DNA of 64,000 bases, taken from positions 20,813,994 to 20,877,993 of the forward strand of contig CM055614.1 in the NCBI GenBank assembly GCA_029379385.1, in the 5' to 3' direction. Under the pieces are notes generated by a model. That model worked only from the letters and a program-made list of their open reading frames with translations. It was not told the DNA's origin and ran no database searches. Source of the DNA: Quillaja saponaria (Eukaryota; Streptophyta; Magnoliopsida; Fabales; Quillajaceae). Positions 1 through 11,537 of this stretch are shown one piece after another. The stretch's first letter is position 1, and every line of letters starts with the position of its first letter. Made by a program: the position numbers and the translations under genes.

Positions 1-594
1 AATTAACTGCTTCTTTACAGTTGCGTCTGGAACGCAAGCACAAAACTTGGATGCCCATAATTGCTTAGCATGTATCTGCGCCTGGGTTATAGATGCTAAA
101 TATAGACACCAACATTGTTGTGTTTGCGGTATAGACATAAAAAAAAAAAAAAAAATACAAAATCATATATTTTTTTATACTTTTTTTCTGCATCTACATA
201 AGGCTAATGCAGATTATCTAAGATGCAAACACAGATGTAATAAATAAGTTTCTTTTAATATTTTTTTTTATTTAGTTTGTAATTTTGTACCTGTAAATAC
301 TTCAATAAAAGTATATTTATATTTTTAAGTTCAAATTTGTTATAAACAAAAAATATTATACATAAATTCATAGTAACATTAAAATTATTTACCAATATTG
401 TAGAAAAAAACATCACATAATCCTAAGTTTTCATCATCTCAAGCTTGCTCATTATCTTGACTGAGATACGAAGGCATGGATGTATGAGATACAACCTGAT
501 ATAATCAAAATAAATAAGTTATAAGTAATTATACTTGACTTAATATGCATATAGTTAAAACTGTAACTTTGAAAAATGAAGCAACACTTTCAAA
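1..594. other. AT-rich DNA, nothing recognised
   Basis: The stretch holds poly-A and poly-T tracts but no frame with recognisable protein similarity and no repeat that I could match elsewhere in the window. The small open frame near 47-247 is interrupted by homopolymers and looks accidental. Confidence 0.5.
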
Positions 595-1790
595 GGTTTT
601 GCCTTAAAATTGTAATATTGTCCTAATATCCTAACCATTGATCCAAATGACATTTCTTTTCTTCTTACAGGTTTTATTCATCCCCATGTTCATGTCGGTA
701 CTTCCCTAAATTCGATACAAACTTGGATTTAATTGTTTTGCCCACTTGAACCCTGAGTTACAAAGCTTTTCCCTTGAAACTATAACATTGGCCTAATATC
801 CTAACCGTTGATCAGAATAACATTATGTTTCTTTATACAGGTCTTATTTGTCCCCACTGTCATGACGATACTCTCATAATCTAAAACTGACTTGTATTTG
901 AACATTTTGCCTCCTGAACCCAGAGTTACAAAGCTTTTATCTTGAAACTGTAATATTGGCCTAATATCCTAACTGTTGAACCAAATGACATTTCAGTTCT
1001 TCCTACAGCTCTTATTTATACTACTATCATGCCGGTACTCCTGGAATCCATAACAGAATTATATTTGACCATTTTGCCTTAGAACTCAGAGTTATAAAGT
1101 TTTTGCCTTGAAACTGTAACATTGGGCTAATATCCAAAATATTGATTTAAATGGCATTATGTTTCTTCCCACATGTATTACTCGTCCCCATAGTCGTGTT
1201 GGTACTTCAAGAATCCAAAATAGACTTATATTTGACCGTTTGCCCCCTCCCCCCCTGCGAACTCAGAGTTACAAAGCTTTTGTTTTGAAACTGTAACATT
1301 GGCCTAATATCTTAACCGATGATCCAAATGACATTTTGTTTCTTCTTACAGGTTTTATTCATCTCTACGGCTGTGCCTTTACTCTCGAAGTCCAAAATGG
1401 ACTTATATTTAACCGTTTTGCCTTCGAAACTAGAATTACAAAGCTTTTCCTTGAAATTGTAACACTAGGCCTAATATCCTAATCGTTGATTCAAATGGCA
1501 TTCTATTTCTTGCTATAGGTATTATTTGTTCCCAAGGTCGGGCCACTGCTCTTCGAAATCTGAAATGGTATTTGATCATTTTGTCCTATCGAACTTAGAG
1601 TTACAAAGCTTTTGCCTTGTAAGTCAAAGTTTGGCCTGAATATTCTAATTGTTAATCCAAATGGTTTTTCTTTCTTTCCACAGGTCTTACTCGTCTTCAT
1701 AGTTGTGCCTGTACTCCTAGAATCCAAAATGAACTTGTATTTGACCATTTTGCTCCCCAAAGCCAAAGGTTTTGCATTTAAATTATAACT
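595..1790. repeat. Tandem array, ~168-bp unit, about seven copies
   Basis: The marker 'cctaatatcctaa' or a variant recurs at about 622, 792, 960, 1126, 1303, 1470 and 1635, giving spacings of 170, 168, 166, 177, 167 and 165 bases. Each unit also contains a pyrimidine tract ending in 'acaggt'-like sequence, a 'cggtactc' block and 'gagttacaaagctttt'. Copies are diverged, with many substitutions and small indels, and the last fades out near 1790. The unit length is typical of plant satellites, but seven copies could also be a local tandem duplication. The open frames inside it are not conserved from unit to unit, so I do not regard it as coding. Confidence 0.85.
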
Positions 1791-2225
1791 TGAGCATAAA
1801 AGTAGTACTTAAGAATCCTATAAAAAAAATAAAATTAAAAGAACATATCAAAGAAACCCTAAAAAAGCAAAGGAATATATTAGAAACCAGTAGAGAAGTA
1901 AAGCACTACATGTGTATGAATGAAGACTTAGATAATTAAGCATTCAACTTATCAACTTGAAAAAAAAATATATATATATACAAAAATTTTTCCTTGAACA
2001 TAGTTTAACTCTTACAAAGATTAGTTAAGACTTGTTGGAGTGTCACATTTCAAACCAATTAAGGGGCTTAAAATCTAGCTCTGATGCCATATTGGTTTCA
2101 CCTTTAAAATCAATTAATTGGTATTGAGAGTAGAGTTCCTTACACATCAGCAAGACTAATATTAAAAATTAGCATATAAAAACACTAAAGTAAAATTTAA
2201 GTAACGTAATATATATCCTCAGTAA
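1791..2225. other. Unassigned; contains a tRNA-Met PBS-like site
   Basis: No gene is seen. At 2077-2090 the sequence reads 'agctctgatgccat', one change away from the reverse complement of a tRNA-Met primer-binding site, so a minus-strand LTR element may once have ended here. No LTR pair could be traced. Confidence 0.35.
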
Positions 2226-3889
2226 TGTAAGGAATTGATGTAAAATATGGCAATCATATGCGCAATGGAATTTAAAATTTTGATTCCTTTAACCCGAAAT
2301 CACCTTATGATTATATGAAAGAATGTAAAGCTAGTTTAACAATTAAACAAGAAGTTAGAGAATGTGTACCTACTAGGCTTTCAATTCTTTCATCTTATTC
2401 TTGATTCAGCGTTCGTTCCCTCTTGATTCATAAGAACACAACAACAACACAAGTGTCCCATTTCTAAATGTATCCGCACAAACAAATCCAACCAAGAATC
2501 TTCAAGCTTGAAGGTGAGAGGAGTCACCAAGAGATTTCTTATGTGCTAACACAAGTTACTGAATCTTTATTATAATTTAGAAACTCTCATGCTCTCTGTA
2601 TAGTACGTACAATTTTATTTTATTTTTTCTTCTATGTCATTTTTTAGTTTGTTAAGTCTTATATTTATAAAGACTAACCACTTCTCTATGTATTGGAGAT
2701 TCCTAACACATTGGAGATTATGCAAACATTAGGATTTAATCATAATGAAATCTAATGCCTAAAAATTATAATAATTACATAACTGCCCCAAAACTCTTTT
2801 TAGTTGAATATTATCCTATTATGTGTGACCCTTTAGGTTCAACTATTGATAACAGTAGTCATGGAACTTTTACATATTTATTATTAGATCCCGCTAAATA
2901 AATTAGAACTCATTCTAATTATTTAAATTAAAACTCTTTTTAATTTACCTTTTAATTAATCATCTATAGATAATTAATTAATTATTAGGGTTCCTTCAAG
3001 TTAAGATTAGTGTCTATCAGCAAATTATGACTATCCATAATTGTATGAATATTGCTGTGAACCTTTCCGTTAATAGTTACCATATAATTCAATCCTTCTA
3101 TCATGCAATATACCGATTAAATCTCTTTGGGTATGGAAATAATGTCAAACCCTATATTTAATCATGTGTGTCTAATCTTAAGATTTTAACTTTATTGGAG
3201 AAATTAGAAACTCATATTCTAATATGAGTTTAAGTTAAATCTTTTATAGACCACATAGGACATTCTCTCTTTTTTTACTAAGAGTGATAGATCCTTTATT
3301 GTACATTCACATACCTCCATATGCAAGTGGTTATACCTAATTACTACTTCTTAGGTGACTCATTAATAGAATCAGAAATATTATCAAAGTATAATGACGT
3401 ACATACAAGATAACTACAATGTCCCTAGTCAAAAGACTATTTACACAACTGTAACATGAGAGCTACCTATTGACATGTAGAGAAACTCCATATAGGTGTT
3501 CTTAGTTGAGTCAGTTCAGTGAACTCATTCTCTAATGAGCACCTACATATCTATGTTAGTGTCTCATACACAAGTAACTATAAGATCAGTTACCCTTAAC
3601 TCTTTGAGCTAACTAGATATATACTAATCTATCCGGATTTACTAATGCCCTACTTAGTGATTCTATAACTATGAACATTTAAGAATTAAGTTTAAAGGAA
3701 ATACATCTCATTAGCATGATTTCATCATGATGCTTATTTTCATTACTTTAATTCTTTGGGCTTATGATAGTTAATTAATAACTCTTATACATGATAATGT
3801 TTGCCACTCATTCAATTAAATGAATATCATTATTTATTAAAAATTATATAAATAATATTATACATAAAATAATAGGACCCATTGTCTTA
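2226..3889 (-). mobile_element. Z-family copia-type LTR, truncated
   Basis: This segment is collinear over about 1.65 kb with the split LTR at 31877-32356 plus 41876-43091, and more distantly with the LTR at 13596-15246. It starts at 'tgtaagg' but has no PBS beside it. It ends within the motif that in the other copies runs on to '...actactaaca', so the last ~25 bases are missing. It is therefore a truncated or solo LTR in minus orientation. No coding content is seen. Confidence 0.75.
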
Positions 3890-4318
3890 GCTGTAGATGA
3901 TTCTTAATTCATACACGCACCCAGGCACAACGATTCAAGGGAAGAGGTGAAGGAAGGGAGATGCACTAAGTGGAAGACATTTTCTTATACTATTGCTTAA
4001 AGAGGTTCTTGTATAGTTTGCTTGATTCAACATATAAAGACATCTTATCCTTGAAACTTGCTATATTTTAAATTTTTTTCTACCGAATTGGAGATTAAAT
4101 TACACGTGTTAATAAACGGTCTGTGTCATATGGGGCTCTTACAGTGGGAACAAAAGTCCAAGCAAAAGTCTTAATTGGGCTCCCTTTTTGTAACTTTCAA
4201 AAACAACTTCAGTTTTAGTTTTGAAATTTGATTTCACTCCAACAACTTCTTTAGTCTTTTCTCAAACTTAGACTTTCTCCAATCCTTATCATCTCCATTT
4301 TTATCTTCAATTATACCT
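3890..4318. other. Unassigned spacer
   Basis: Mixed-composition DNA between the Z LTR and the compact LTR element. No ORF, repeat or motif was recognised. Confidence 0.5.
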
Positions 4319-4323
4319 TAATA

Positions 4324-4525
4324 TGTTAGACTTCTTTGTCTAATTTAGAGATTTTAGAGAGAAGTTTGCTATAACTAAAAGACAATTACCATTAAACTAC
4401 TCCTAAAGAAAGTAAAATTCAATTCATTATCCAAATTGTTGCAATTACAGGTATAAGCGCTTGTATTTATAGGACAACCCCAAGAGATTTACCTAATTAC
4501 CCTTAAACCCAAAAGCTCAAAACAC
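4324..4525 (-). repeat. LTR (3' LTR) of the compact element
   Basis: It begins 'tgttagac' and ends 'aaaaca' on the + strand. A minus-strand TATA-like box (complement of 'gtatttata', 4463-4471) lies in the same place in both LTRs, consistent with an LTR promoter. Confidence 0.88.
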
Positions 4526-5405
4526 ATTTCCCTCCTTGAAAACATCCTTGTCCTCGAGGACGATGATGATAATGAAGACAAACCTAAAACAACAACCTGA
4601 GAAATATAGTTGAATCTAAGTATCTTCCCCATCATCACCACACTCTTCCCATGATGTAAGAAGTCATTTTCAATTCTTGCTGTAATGTAGAAGATTATTG
4701 CTAAGCCACTTCTAAAGATCTAAACATTGATGTCATCAATATTTCCCCTTTGAAAGCCCTTGTCCTCAAGGGTGTTGAAGCTCTGAAATGGCTATTGTTC
4801 ATCTGGGAGTCAATAGAGTGAAGCTTCCAAGTTATCAATTAATATAAATGGTGATGTTATTTGATGAGAAACCAAGAATTAGCTCCATAATTTCTGCACT
4901 TTCAATTGTATCCCATTCTTGTCATTACAGCCTCCATAATCAAGATGATAAGGTAATAGAAAAGATTGAGAACTTTACCACATACTCTAAAAAACCTATC
5001 AGCACAATGAGTATACAAAAAAATAATTCTTGCAGAGTCATCTTTGAATCGTTTCTGCTAACATTGAAACTTCAAAGTTATTAATTCATAATTTCCCTGG
5101 CCTCCTCTACCAATCTTCTGTACATTTATTCAAAATTCTAGATCTTTTTCCACTATTCTAGTTAACCCATTTGCTAAATCTACCATTGGAGCATTGCTAT
5201 TCTAGTAAGCACCCAAATTGAAAGTTTCTTTACCAATATTAGCCGAGTCCTTTTCTTGCATTTTCTTGTTATTCTCAGAATTCTGCTTGTGAAAAGCAAC
5301 TGAAAAGGAAATTGAAATATGAGTTATGGATTATGGTAAAGATCCATTATTGATTTCAATTTCTTGTGTTTCCCTTTTGTCTAACTTAACTGATTCCTCA
5401 AGAAC

Positions 5406-6032
5406 TTAAGGGCCTTTAGTGCTTTCTTCAATGTTGCAGACATGGTCCATGTTCTGGGTTGGGACCTGTGGCTGTCCGATTGGGAACATGTGGCGGAAGT
5501 GACCTTTGGTGAGTACTGCCCATGAGTTTTGATGGCATCCACAGTTGGGACAATTGAATTTCGACACTCTTAGTGCAATTGTCAAGATCACTAAACACCA
5601 AGAACAACACACTTGAATTCTATCTGTAACTACAGTTCTTGGTGGGAAAGAATATTGAATTGGAACTGAGTAAGGATTATGGCAACTACAATTGTACACT
5701 TGATTTCCATAATCCGAGTGATAAAGTAAGGAGGTTGGATTGTGGGTTTGTGAAAATGATGTCATGGGATAAATGGGATGATTTAAGCTGTGATTATAGG
5801 GGTGGAAATATTGGTAACCATGGTAATGCTTAGAAGAACAAGAATTGGGGTATTGGTACTGAGAATCGTTTCCACACCCATTGTTAGCTGAATTGAAATT
5901 GTAGGTATTAAAGTAAGCAGAATTAGTATTGTAAGGGTTTGAAAGAGAACCATTACCATAAGTTCTTAATCCTTGGCTTGAACTGTTCTTGCTGGAAATC
6001 TTGAATTCATTCTGGTTATGGTTCTGCTTCAC
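5406..6032 (-). CDS. Gag-like Asn/Tyr/Ser-rich protein of the compact element, 208 aa
   Basis: The frame opens at 6032 and ends at 5406. Residues 1-130 are low-complexity and rich in Asn, Tyr, Ser and His. A Cys-containing stretch follows near residues 140-170, including 'NCPNCGCHQ', which resembles a degenerate zinc-knuckle region. Upstream on the same strand (about 6240-6035) lies a charged, coiled-coil-like reading with two stops that probably belongs to the same original gag. There is no catalytic motif. By position, directly downstream of the PBS, it would be the element's structural protein. No close relative is recognised, and the call rests mainly on context. Confidence 0.4.
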   Translation of the reverse strand: MKQNHNQNEFKISSKNSSSQGLRTYGNGSLSNPYNTNSAYFNTYNFNSANNGCGNDSQYQYPNSCSSKHYHGYQYFHPYNHSLNHPIYPMTSFSQTHNPTSLLYHSDYGNQVYNCSCHNPYSVPIQYSFPPRTVVTDRIQVCCSWCLVILTIALRVSKFNCPNCGCHQNSWAVLTKGHFRHMFPIGQPQVPTQNMDHVCNIEESTKGP

Positions 6033-6250
6033 CTACATAAGCCTCAATTCCTCCATCAATCGATTGAAGCATTCGTCAGACCTTCGACAGCTTTCCTCCC
6101 ACCTTCGAAACCTTTCATCCATTTTCTGACTCCATGTTTAATTAACCAAATCTTGAAGCTTCCTGACTTTTGATCCCAATCTCTGCAAGGCATCTTGAGC
6201 TTCAAGTTCCTTCATTGTTGCTTGCTTTGTGTCCCCATGGCTCGTTGCTA

Positions 6251-6262
6251 GCTCTGATACCA
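6251..6262 (-). other. tRNA-Met primer-binding site
   Basis: 'gctctgatacca' is the reverse complement of the tRNA-iMet-type PBS found in most plant copia and many non-autonomous LTR elements. It lies two bases from the LTR and fixes the element's orientation. Confidence 0.85.
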
Positions 6263-6264
6263 TT

Positions 6265-6470
6265 TGTTAGACTTCGTTGTCTAATTTAGGGATTTCATAG
6301 AGGAGTTTGCTATAGCTAAAGACAATTTACATTATACTACTCCTAAAAAAAAAAAAGTAAAATTCAATTCATTATCCAAATTGTTGCAATTACAAGTATA
6401 AGCACTTGTATTTATAGGACAACCCCGAAAGATTTACCTAATTACCCTTAAACCCAAAGAGCTCGAAACA
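6265..6470 (-). repeat. LTR (5' LTR) of the compact element
   Basis: Direct repeat of 4324-4525, including the 'gtatttata' block at 6408-6416 (TATA-like on the minus strand). One poly-A expansion and about 15-20 substitutions separate the two LTRs. Confidence 0.88.
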
Positions 6471-6475
6471 TAATA

Positions 6476-7580
6476 TTTTCAAACTTTTTTTCTGAAACAA
6501 GTCTTGTATCCTGAAATTTCATATCTATTGAAGAAAGTTTCTTATACCAAGTTGATGAGGCATATTTAAATTTTTAAAGAAATTACTTAGGCATTTAAAA
6601 CAATTTCAAAGATCTCCACTTTCAAGAACTTGACAACAACAGAACCATTTTATGGTGAGAACAATCTGGATTCGAGCAGTAATAATCCTCTTGACCCAGT
6701 AGTGCTGGTGTCGAAGTATGATTCATCACTCTGTGATAGTAACTACGAAAATTCTAGCACTTCAAACAACAATCTCTCATGAACCCAATCCTTGAAAGCG
6801 TGATCTGCAAGAGAAATATGTTCTTGTTTACAAATGAATCACCTAAACAACTACATCTCATTTTTGAAGGTGGCCTTTAGTTTCATTTCACCAACAGAAA
6901 CTATGGACACTGATATCTCTTGCACGTCATGCTTCCAGGCAATTCCTTCCTCTTTCGTCTTTCAAGTTGTACGGAACTAATGAGACTTTTCCTTCCATTG
7001 GACTCTTTACCCCTTTCAACCTCAAATGGAACACCTATAAAATTTAGATGGATGTGAAACTAAAGCCTACAATCTAAGCATCACAAAAACCAAAAAAATC
7101 AATGAAACTCTTTCTGTTTATTTAAAAATTTTCAAGAAAAAAACAATTTCTCATCCAAAAGATGAATTGTGAACGGATCTAAATGAATTTCTTCCCCAAC
7201 TTTAAGGATAAGAAAACTCCAATAACATAAAGAATCTATAAAACTAAACAAAATCTCATTTTTTGGTGACTCAACATCTCGACCAAAACTTCTTTTTGAA
7301 CCACGTCAACATTCTGGGTCATTTCTTCCATGAATCTAGGAGCTTTTACACCTATTTTGAGATGAAGATTAAGAAGGGGAGAGAGAGAGTTTGGTTGATA
7401 GTTCCACTCGTGTAGGTGATGGTAGTTGTGGACTGAATTGAGATTTCAAAATGAAATAAGGTACAAATAGAATTAGTATAAACTTACATAAATTAGATGA
7501 TAGGTTAAAGGAATGAACAGTGGTAATTAAACTATTTAAAATGAACATTATATATAGTAGCCACATCTATTTGAGTATTT
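6476..7580. other. Unassigned, possible coding relic
   Basis: On both strands short open stretches of 40-60 codons occur around 6600-6800 and 6900-7050, with slightly higher GC than the flanks. None could be tied to a family. A decayed gene or the interior of an unrecognised element is possible. Confidence 0.3.
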
Positions 7581-8905
7581 AAAATCCCACAAAATGGATG
7601 GGGTATTATGTAATCCCCTAATCAAATGTGTAAATGTACATCATACACATTTCAACATCCAAAAAGAAAACAAAAAAATTGTGCAAAGATTAGAAAAGGC
7701 TCTTGGCATATTTCGTACTTTCCATACAATAATGAATTATATATATATGTATATATTTCTTTCATTAATTCATGATTGCAATTTTATGCGCATAAGTAAG
7801 CTCAAAATTGATCTAGAAAAAAAAAAAAAAAAAAAGATTGCGACAAAAAAAAAAAAGTAGGGTTTTGTATAGCTTTTACATAGAATTTGAAAAGAGAAAG
7901 AGTCAATGTGAAAAAAAAAAAGAATCTATTAGATAGTTTGTAATAAATGTGGAGACTTGAAAAATAAAAACTTGTTTACAGCTTTATAAAGAAAAGACTA
8001 ATTCCTGAGTTAAATATTAATATATACAATAATATATATTATATATTTGTATTAATACATATTAATAAGTTTCTAATAATTATAATATCTTTTAGTTCTG
8101 TTTAGATTTATGAATTTTTGTTAAACATTATAAATTAAAAAAATATTTAGAGTATAATTTTAATGATTATACATTGTTGTTCTGATTTTTAATAGAAGAA
8201 ATTTTATTTTATTTAAAATACCCTATGAGTTTTTTGTATTACATAAATACTTTTAATTTTTATTTTGCTTCAAATATTATAATTTTTATTTTACTACTTT
8301 CATAATTTTTTCTATTTAAATATTAATATAATTGTAATCATTTTATGACCATTGATTTTTTATCCTAATTTTTTTAATATTAATAAATCTATAATTTGTC
8401 AATAACTATATACCAATAGTAATTAAGATTGAATTTCTTAATTTTTTCCAATTAATAAGTTACAATAATTATAACATTATAAATTAATTTTCTTTTGAAA
8501 TGCTATGAATGTAAAGAAATATTAAGAGTATAATTTTTATGATTATAATATAATTATTTTAATTCTTTCTCCATCTTTAAATTTTTTTTAAAATAATTAT
8601 ATTTTTAAATTATTTGAAAAATAATAATTTATTGATATTACATCAATTATTGATGAATATATATGTATTTATCATAAATACGATTCACGAGAGTTGCATG
8701 TTTTATGAAAGCTAGTATATATATATATGAAAGGGAAACTTATCTATGCTATTATAAAAGTGAGAACTTATGATCTCCTACTATATAATGTACACATATT
8801 TAAATTATTTAAAATATAAGCATACTAATGAGGAAAATAACAGCTCTAAACGAAAACGGCTTGAAAAATGCTCCCTGATGCATCTGCAATATACTTAATA
8901 AAAAA
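7581..8905. other. Very AT-rich spacer
   Basis: About 80% A+T with many A/T homopolymers and 'atatat' runs. No gene, LTR or TSD was found. Any 3' end of the copia-Y element that once lay here has been lost. Confidence 0.5.
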
Positions 8906-9043
8906 TACCATATAATAATGAAACATATTCATTTTATTAATAACTGAATAAGACTATATTTATAAGTAATATACCATAGACATCTAATATCATTGGCTTG
9001 TAAGGCATACTACTAACAGCATTCTCTACCCAAATAGGAGTTT
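8906..9043 (-). repeat. ~138-bp patch duplicated from 15133-15271
   Basis: It matches 15133-15271 with about six substitutions. About 113 bp are the start of the copia-Y LTR and ~25 bp are the DNA flanking that LTR in the other copy. It directly abuts the truncated Y reverse transcriptase on one side and unrelated AT-rich DNA on the other, so it is not a normal 3' LTR. Confidence 0.75.
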
Positions 9044-11537
9044 CAACCTTTCCATCTACTCCAATCTTCCTTTTGAAGACCCATTTGCAACCTATAGGTA
9101 CTATACCTTGAGGTGCATCAACCAAAATCCATACTTTGTTAGAGTACATGGAATCTATTTCGAATTTCATGGCTTCTTGCCACTTCTTAGAGTCAATGTC
9201 ATACATTGCCTCTTCATAGGTGGTAAGATCCTCATCAGTTATGAGTTGACCCTCATCACCCTTAATGAGAAATCCATAATATCTCTTAGGTGGTTTAGGT
9301 ATCCTTCCTAACCTACGTAAAAGTTGTATACTTTGAGGTTCCACTTCAATAGGCACCTGAGGTGGCAGTGTATCATTTGCTTGTGGTTCTTGTGATATCT
9401 CATCAAGTTCTATCTTGCTCCCACTATTTCCTTCTAGCATAAACTCTTGTTCTAGAAAGATAGCATGTTTTGAAACAAACACTTTTTGTTTCAATGGGTG
9501 ATAGAAATAATATCCAGCATTTTCCTTAGGATATCCCACAAACCTGCACTTCTTAGATTTTGCTCCTAGCTTATCTAATTGTAATCTTTTTACATATGCA
9601 GGACAACCCCAAATCTTAATGTAATTAAGATTGGGTTTCTTCTCTTTCCATATCTCATATGGTGTTGATGATACAGCCTTCAAGGGATACTTTATTGAGT
9701 AGGTAGGCAGCAGATAGTAGGGCATAACCTCAGAAAGAGGTAGGAAGATCAGTCTAACTCATCATGGATAGAACCATGTCTAACAATGTTCGGTTTCTTC
9801 TTTTTGACACACCATTCATTTATGGTGTTTCAGGAGGAGTCCACTGAGAGAGAATTCCATTCTCTTTTAGATGATCAAGAAATTCATCGGACAAGTATTA
9901 ACCTCCCCGATCTGATCAAAGAGTTTTAATACTCTTACCAATTTGCTTTTCAACTTCACTTTTGAATTCTTTGAACTTTTCAAATGATTCAAATTTATAC
10001 TTCATTAAGTATACATACCCATACCTAGAAAGGTCATCAGTGAAAGTAATAAAATAGGAGTAACCTCCCCGAGCAGTGACTGTTAAGGGTCCACACACTT
10101 CAATATACACTAACCCTAATATATCTGCAGCTTTTTTATTCCATGTCTGCTAAATGGAGATCTAGTCATTTTTCCTATGAGATAAGCTTCACAAGTTAGA
10201 TAGGATTCAAAATCCTTGAAGTCTAAATAACATTCTTTTACCAATTTGTGAACTCTATCTTCATTAATATGACCTAGTCCTAAGTACCACATATATGAAT
10301 AATTTACTTGATCCTTCTTCCTTTTGTTTGAATGTTCGATATTAAGTACATTACCATGCACATTAAGAATATAAAGACCATCATCTAAAGTACCAGTACC
10401 ATAAAATTCATTACGAAAATAAATCGAACAACATTTGTTCTTAAGAGAAAATTCATAACCTTCTCTATCAAGTTTAGAAACATAAATAATGTTCTTAACT
10501 AAAACTGGTACGTAGAAGCAATCATTAAGTTCTAATGTTTTTCCAGATGGTAAAATAAGCAATAGGTTCCTACTTCACCTTTGCTTAGCCTTCTACTTCT
10601 TCTCAGTCCCTGCATAGAATTGCAGATGTGAAAACCACTACCAGTATCTAATACCCATGAAGTAAAATCGTTAATAGTTACATTAACTTCAATAACGAAC
10701 ATATGAGACATACCTTCAGAAGGTTTGTTCTTCAAACTTACAAGATACTCCTTGCAATTTCTCTTCCAATGTCCATCCTTGCCACAATGGAAGCATTGTC
10801 CCTTATCATTGGCCTTGGAAGGTTTCTTAATACCACCATTAGGTTTGTGTAGCTTCTTCTTTTTCGAATTCTTCTTTTTAGAAGAACTCTTGCCCTTTTT
10901 GGACTTTGAAGAGCTACCTATACACATAATGTGGTTTTTATCCTTCTTAATAAATGGCTCAGCAGTTTTCAACATGTTAACAAGTTCAGGAAGTGAAGCC
11001 TCTAGCTTGTTCATGTGAAAATTCATAACAAACTGCTAGTAAGTGTCAGGCAAAGATTGCAGGATCAAATTCGTGCACAACTCAGTGTCCATATTGAAGC
11101 CTAGTTCTTTTAACTGCTCAATATGTCCAATCATCTTTAGTCTATGTTCATAGACAAATTATTGTTCAGTCATCTGAGCCCCGAAGAGCTCTCTAGATAT
11201 CTGATATCTAGCTATGAGACTATGCTCACCATAAAGTTCATGTAGATGCTTTATGATAGCTGAAGCATACTCCATCTTATCATGTTGCTTCTGAAGCTCA
11301 TTTGACATAGATGCTTGCATGTAGCATACAACTTTTATATTATGCTCATCCCATCTAAAATAGACATCTTTTTCCTCAGCAGAGGAATTCTCATCAAGAA
11401 TTTTAGGAATAGGAGTCTCAAGGATCATAACCTATCCTTTTGAAATTGAGAACAATTCTCAAATTCTTAAGCCAATCCATATAATTTAGTCCAGTCAAGC
11501 AATTTATTTCTAAAATACGGGTAAGTGGGTTTGCCAT
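9044..11537 (-). pseudogene. Copia-Y gag-pol remnant (Gag, protease, integrase, start of RT)
   Basis: A probable ATG lies at 11535-11537. Gag follows with a helical UBN2-type region (11428-11159 and on through 11026) and a zinc knuckle 'CFHCGKDGHWKRNC' near 10775-10740. The aspartic protease motif is 'WVLDTGSGFHICNS'. The pre-integrase region includes 'YLGLGHINEDRVHKL' (~10280). The integrase core begins 'ARGGYSYFITFTDDLSRYG' (~10070) and continues through 'RRNRTLLDMVRSMM' (~9790). The integrase C-terminal part shows 'TPYEIWKEKKPNLNYIKIW' (~9640). The RT start 'GCKWVFKRKIGVDGKVET' (~9095-9045) is where homology stops. Disruptions include a frameshift near 11430, a stop near 11030, and breaks around 10600-10560 and 9900-9730. 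Confidence 0.92.

Larger units (their letters stand above)
4324..6470 (-). mobile_element. Compact non-autonomous LTR retrotransposon, TSD TAATA
   Basis: Two direct LTRs (4324-4525 and 6265-6470) flank about 1.74 kb of internal DNA. A perfect 5-bp duplication, TAATA, lies immediately outside both ends (4319-4323 and 6471-6475). The tRNA-Met PBS sits next to the right LTR, so transcription runs on the minus strand. The interior encodes a gag-like Asn/Tyr-rich frame, and no protease, RT, RNase H or integrase signature was found. At ~2.15 kb it is larger than a typical TRIM and resembles the gag-only non-autonomous LTR elements described in plants. Mobilisation would depend on enzymes supplied by another element. 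The LTRs are roughly 90% alike by eye, so it is not recent. Confidence 0.88.

Noticed and set aside
595..1790. Regularly spaced repeats considered as a CRISPR array
   Set aside because: The repeat unit is ~168 bp, diverged and contiguous with no unique spacers, in a eukaryotic context.
5639..5833. 64-aa + strand frame
   Set aside because: Antisense shadow of the gag-like frame of the compact LTR element.
10725..11018. 97-aa + strand frame
   Set aside because: Antisense shadow of the Lys-rich Gag region of copia-Y.
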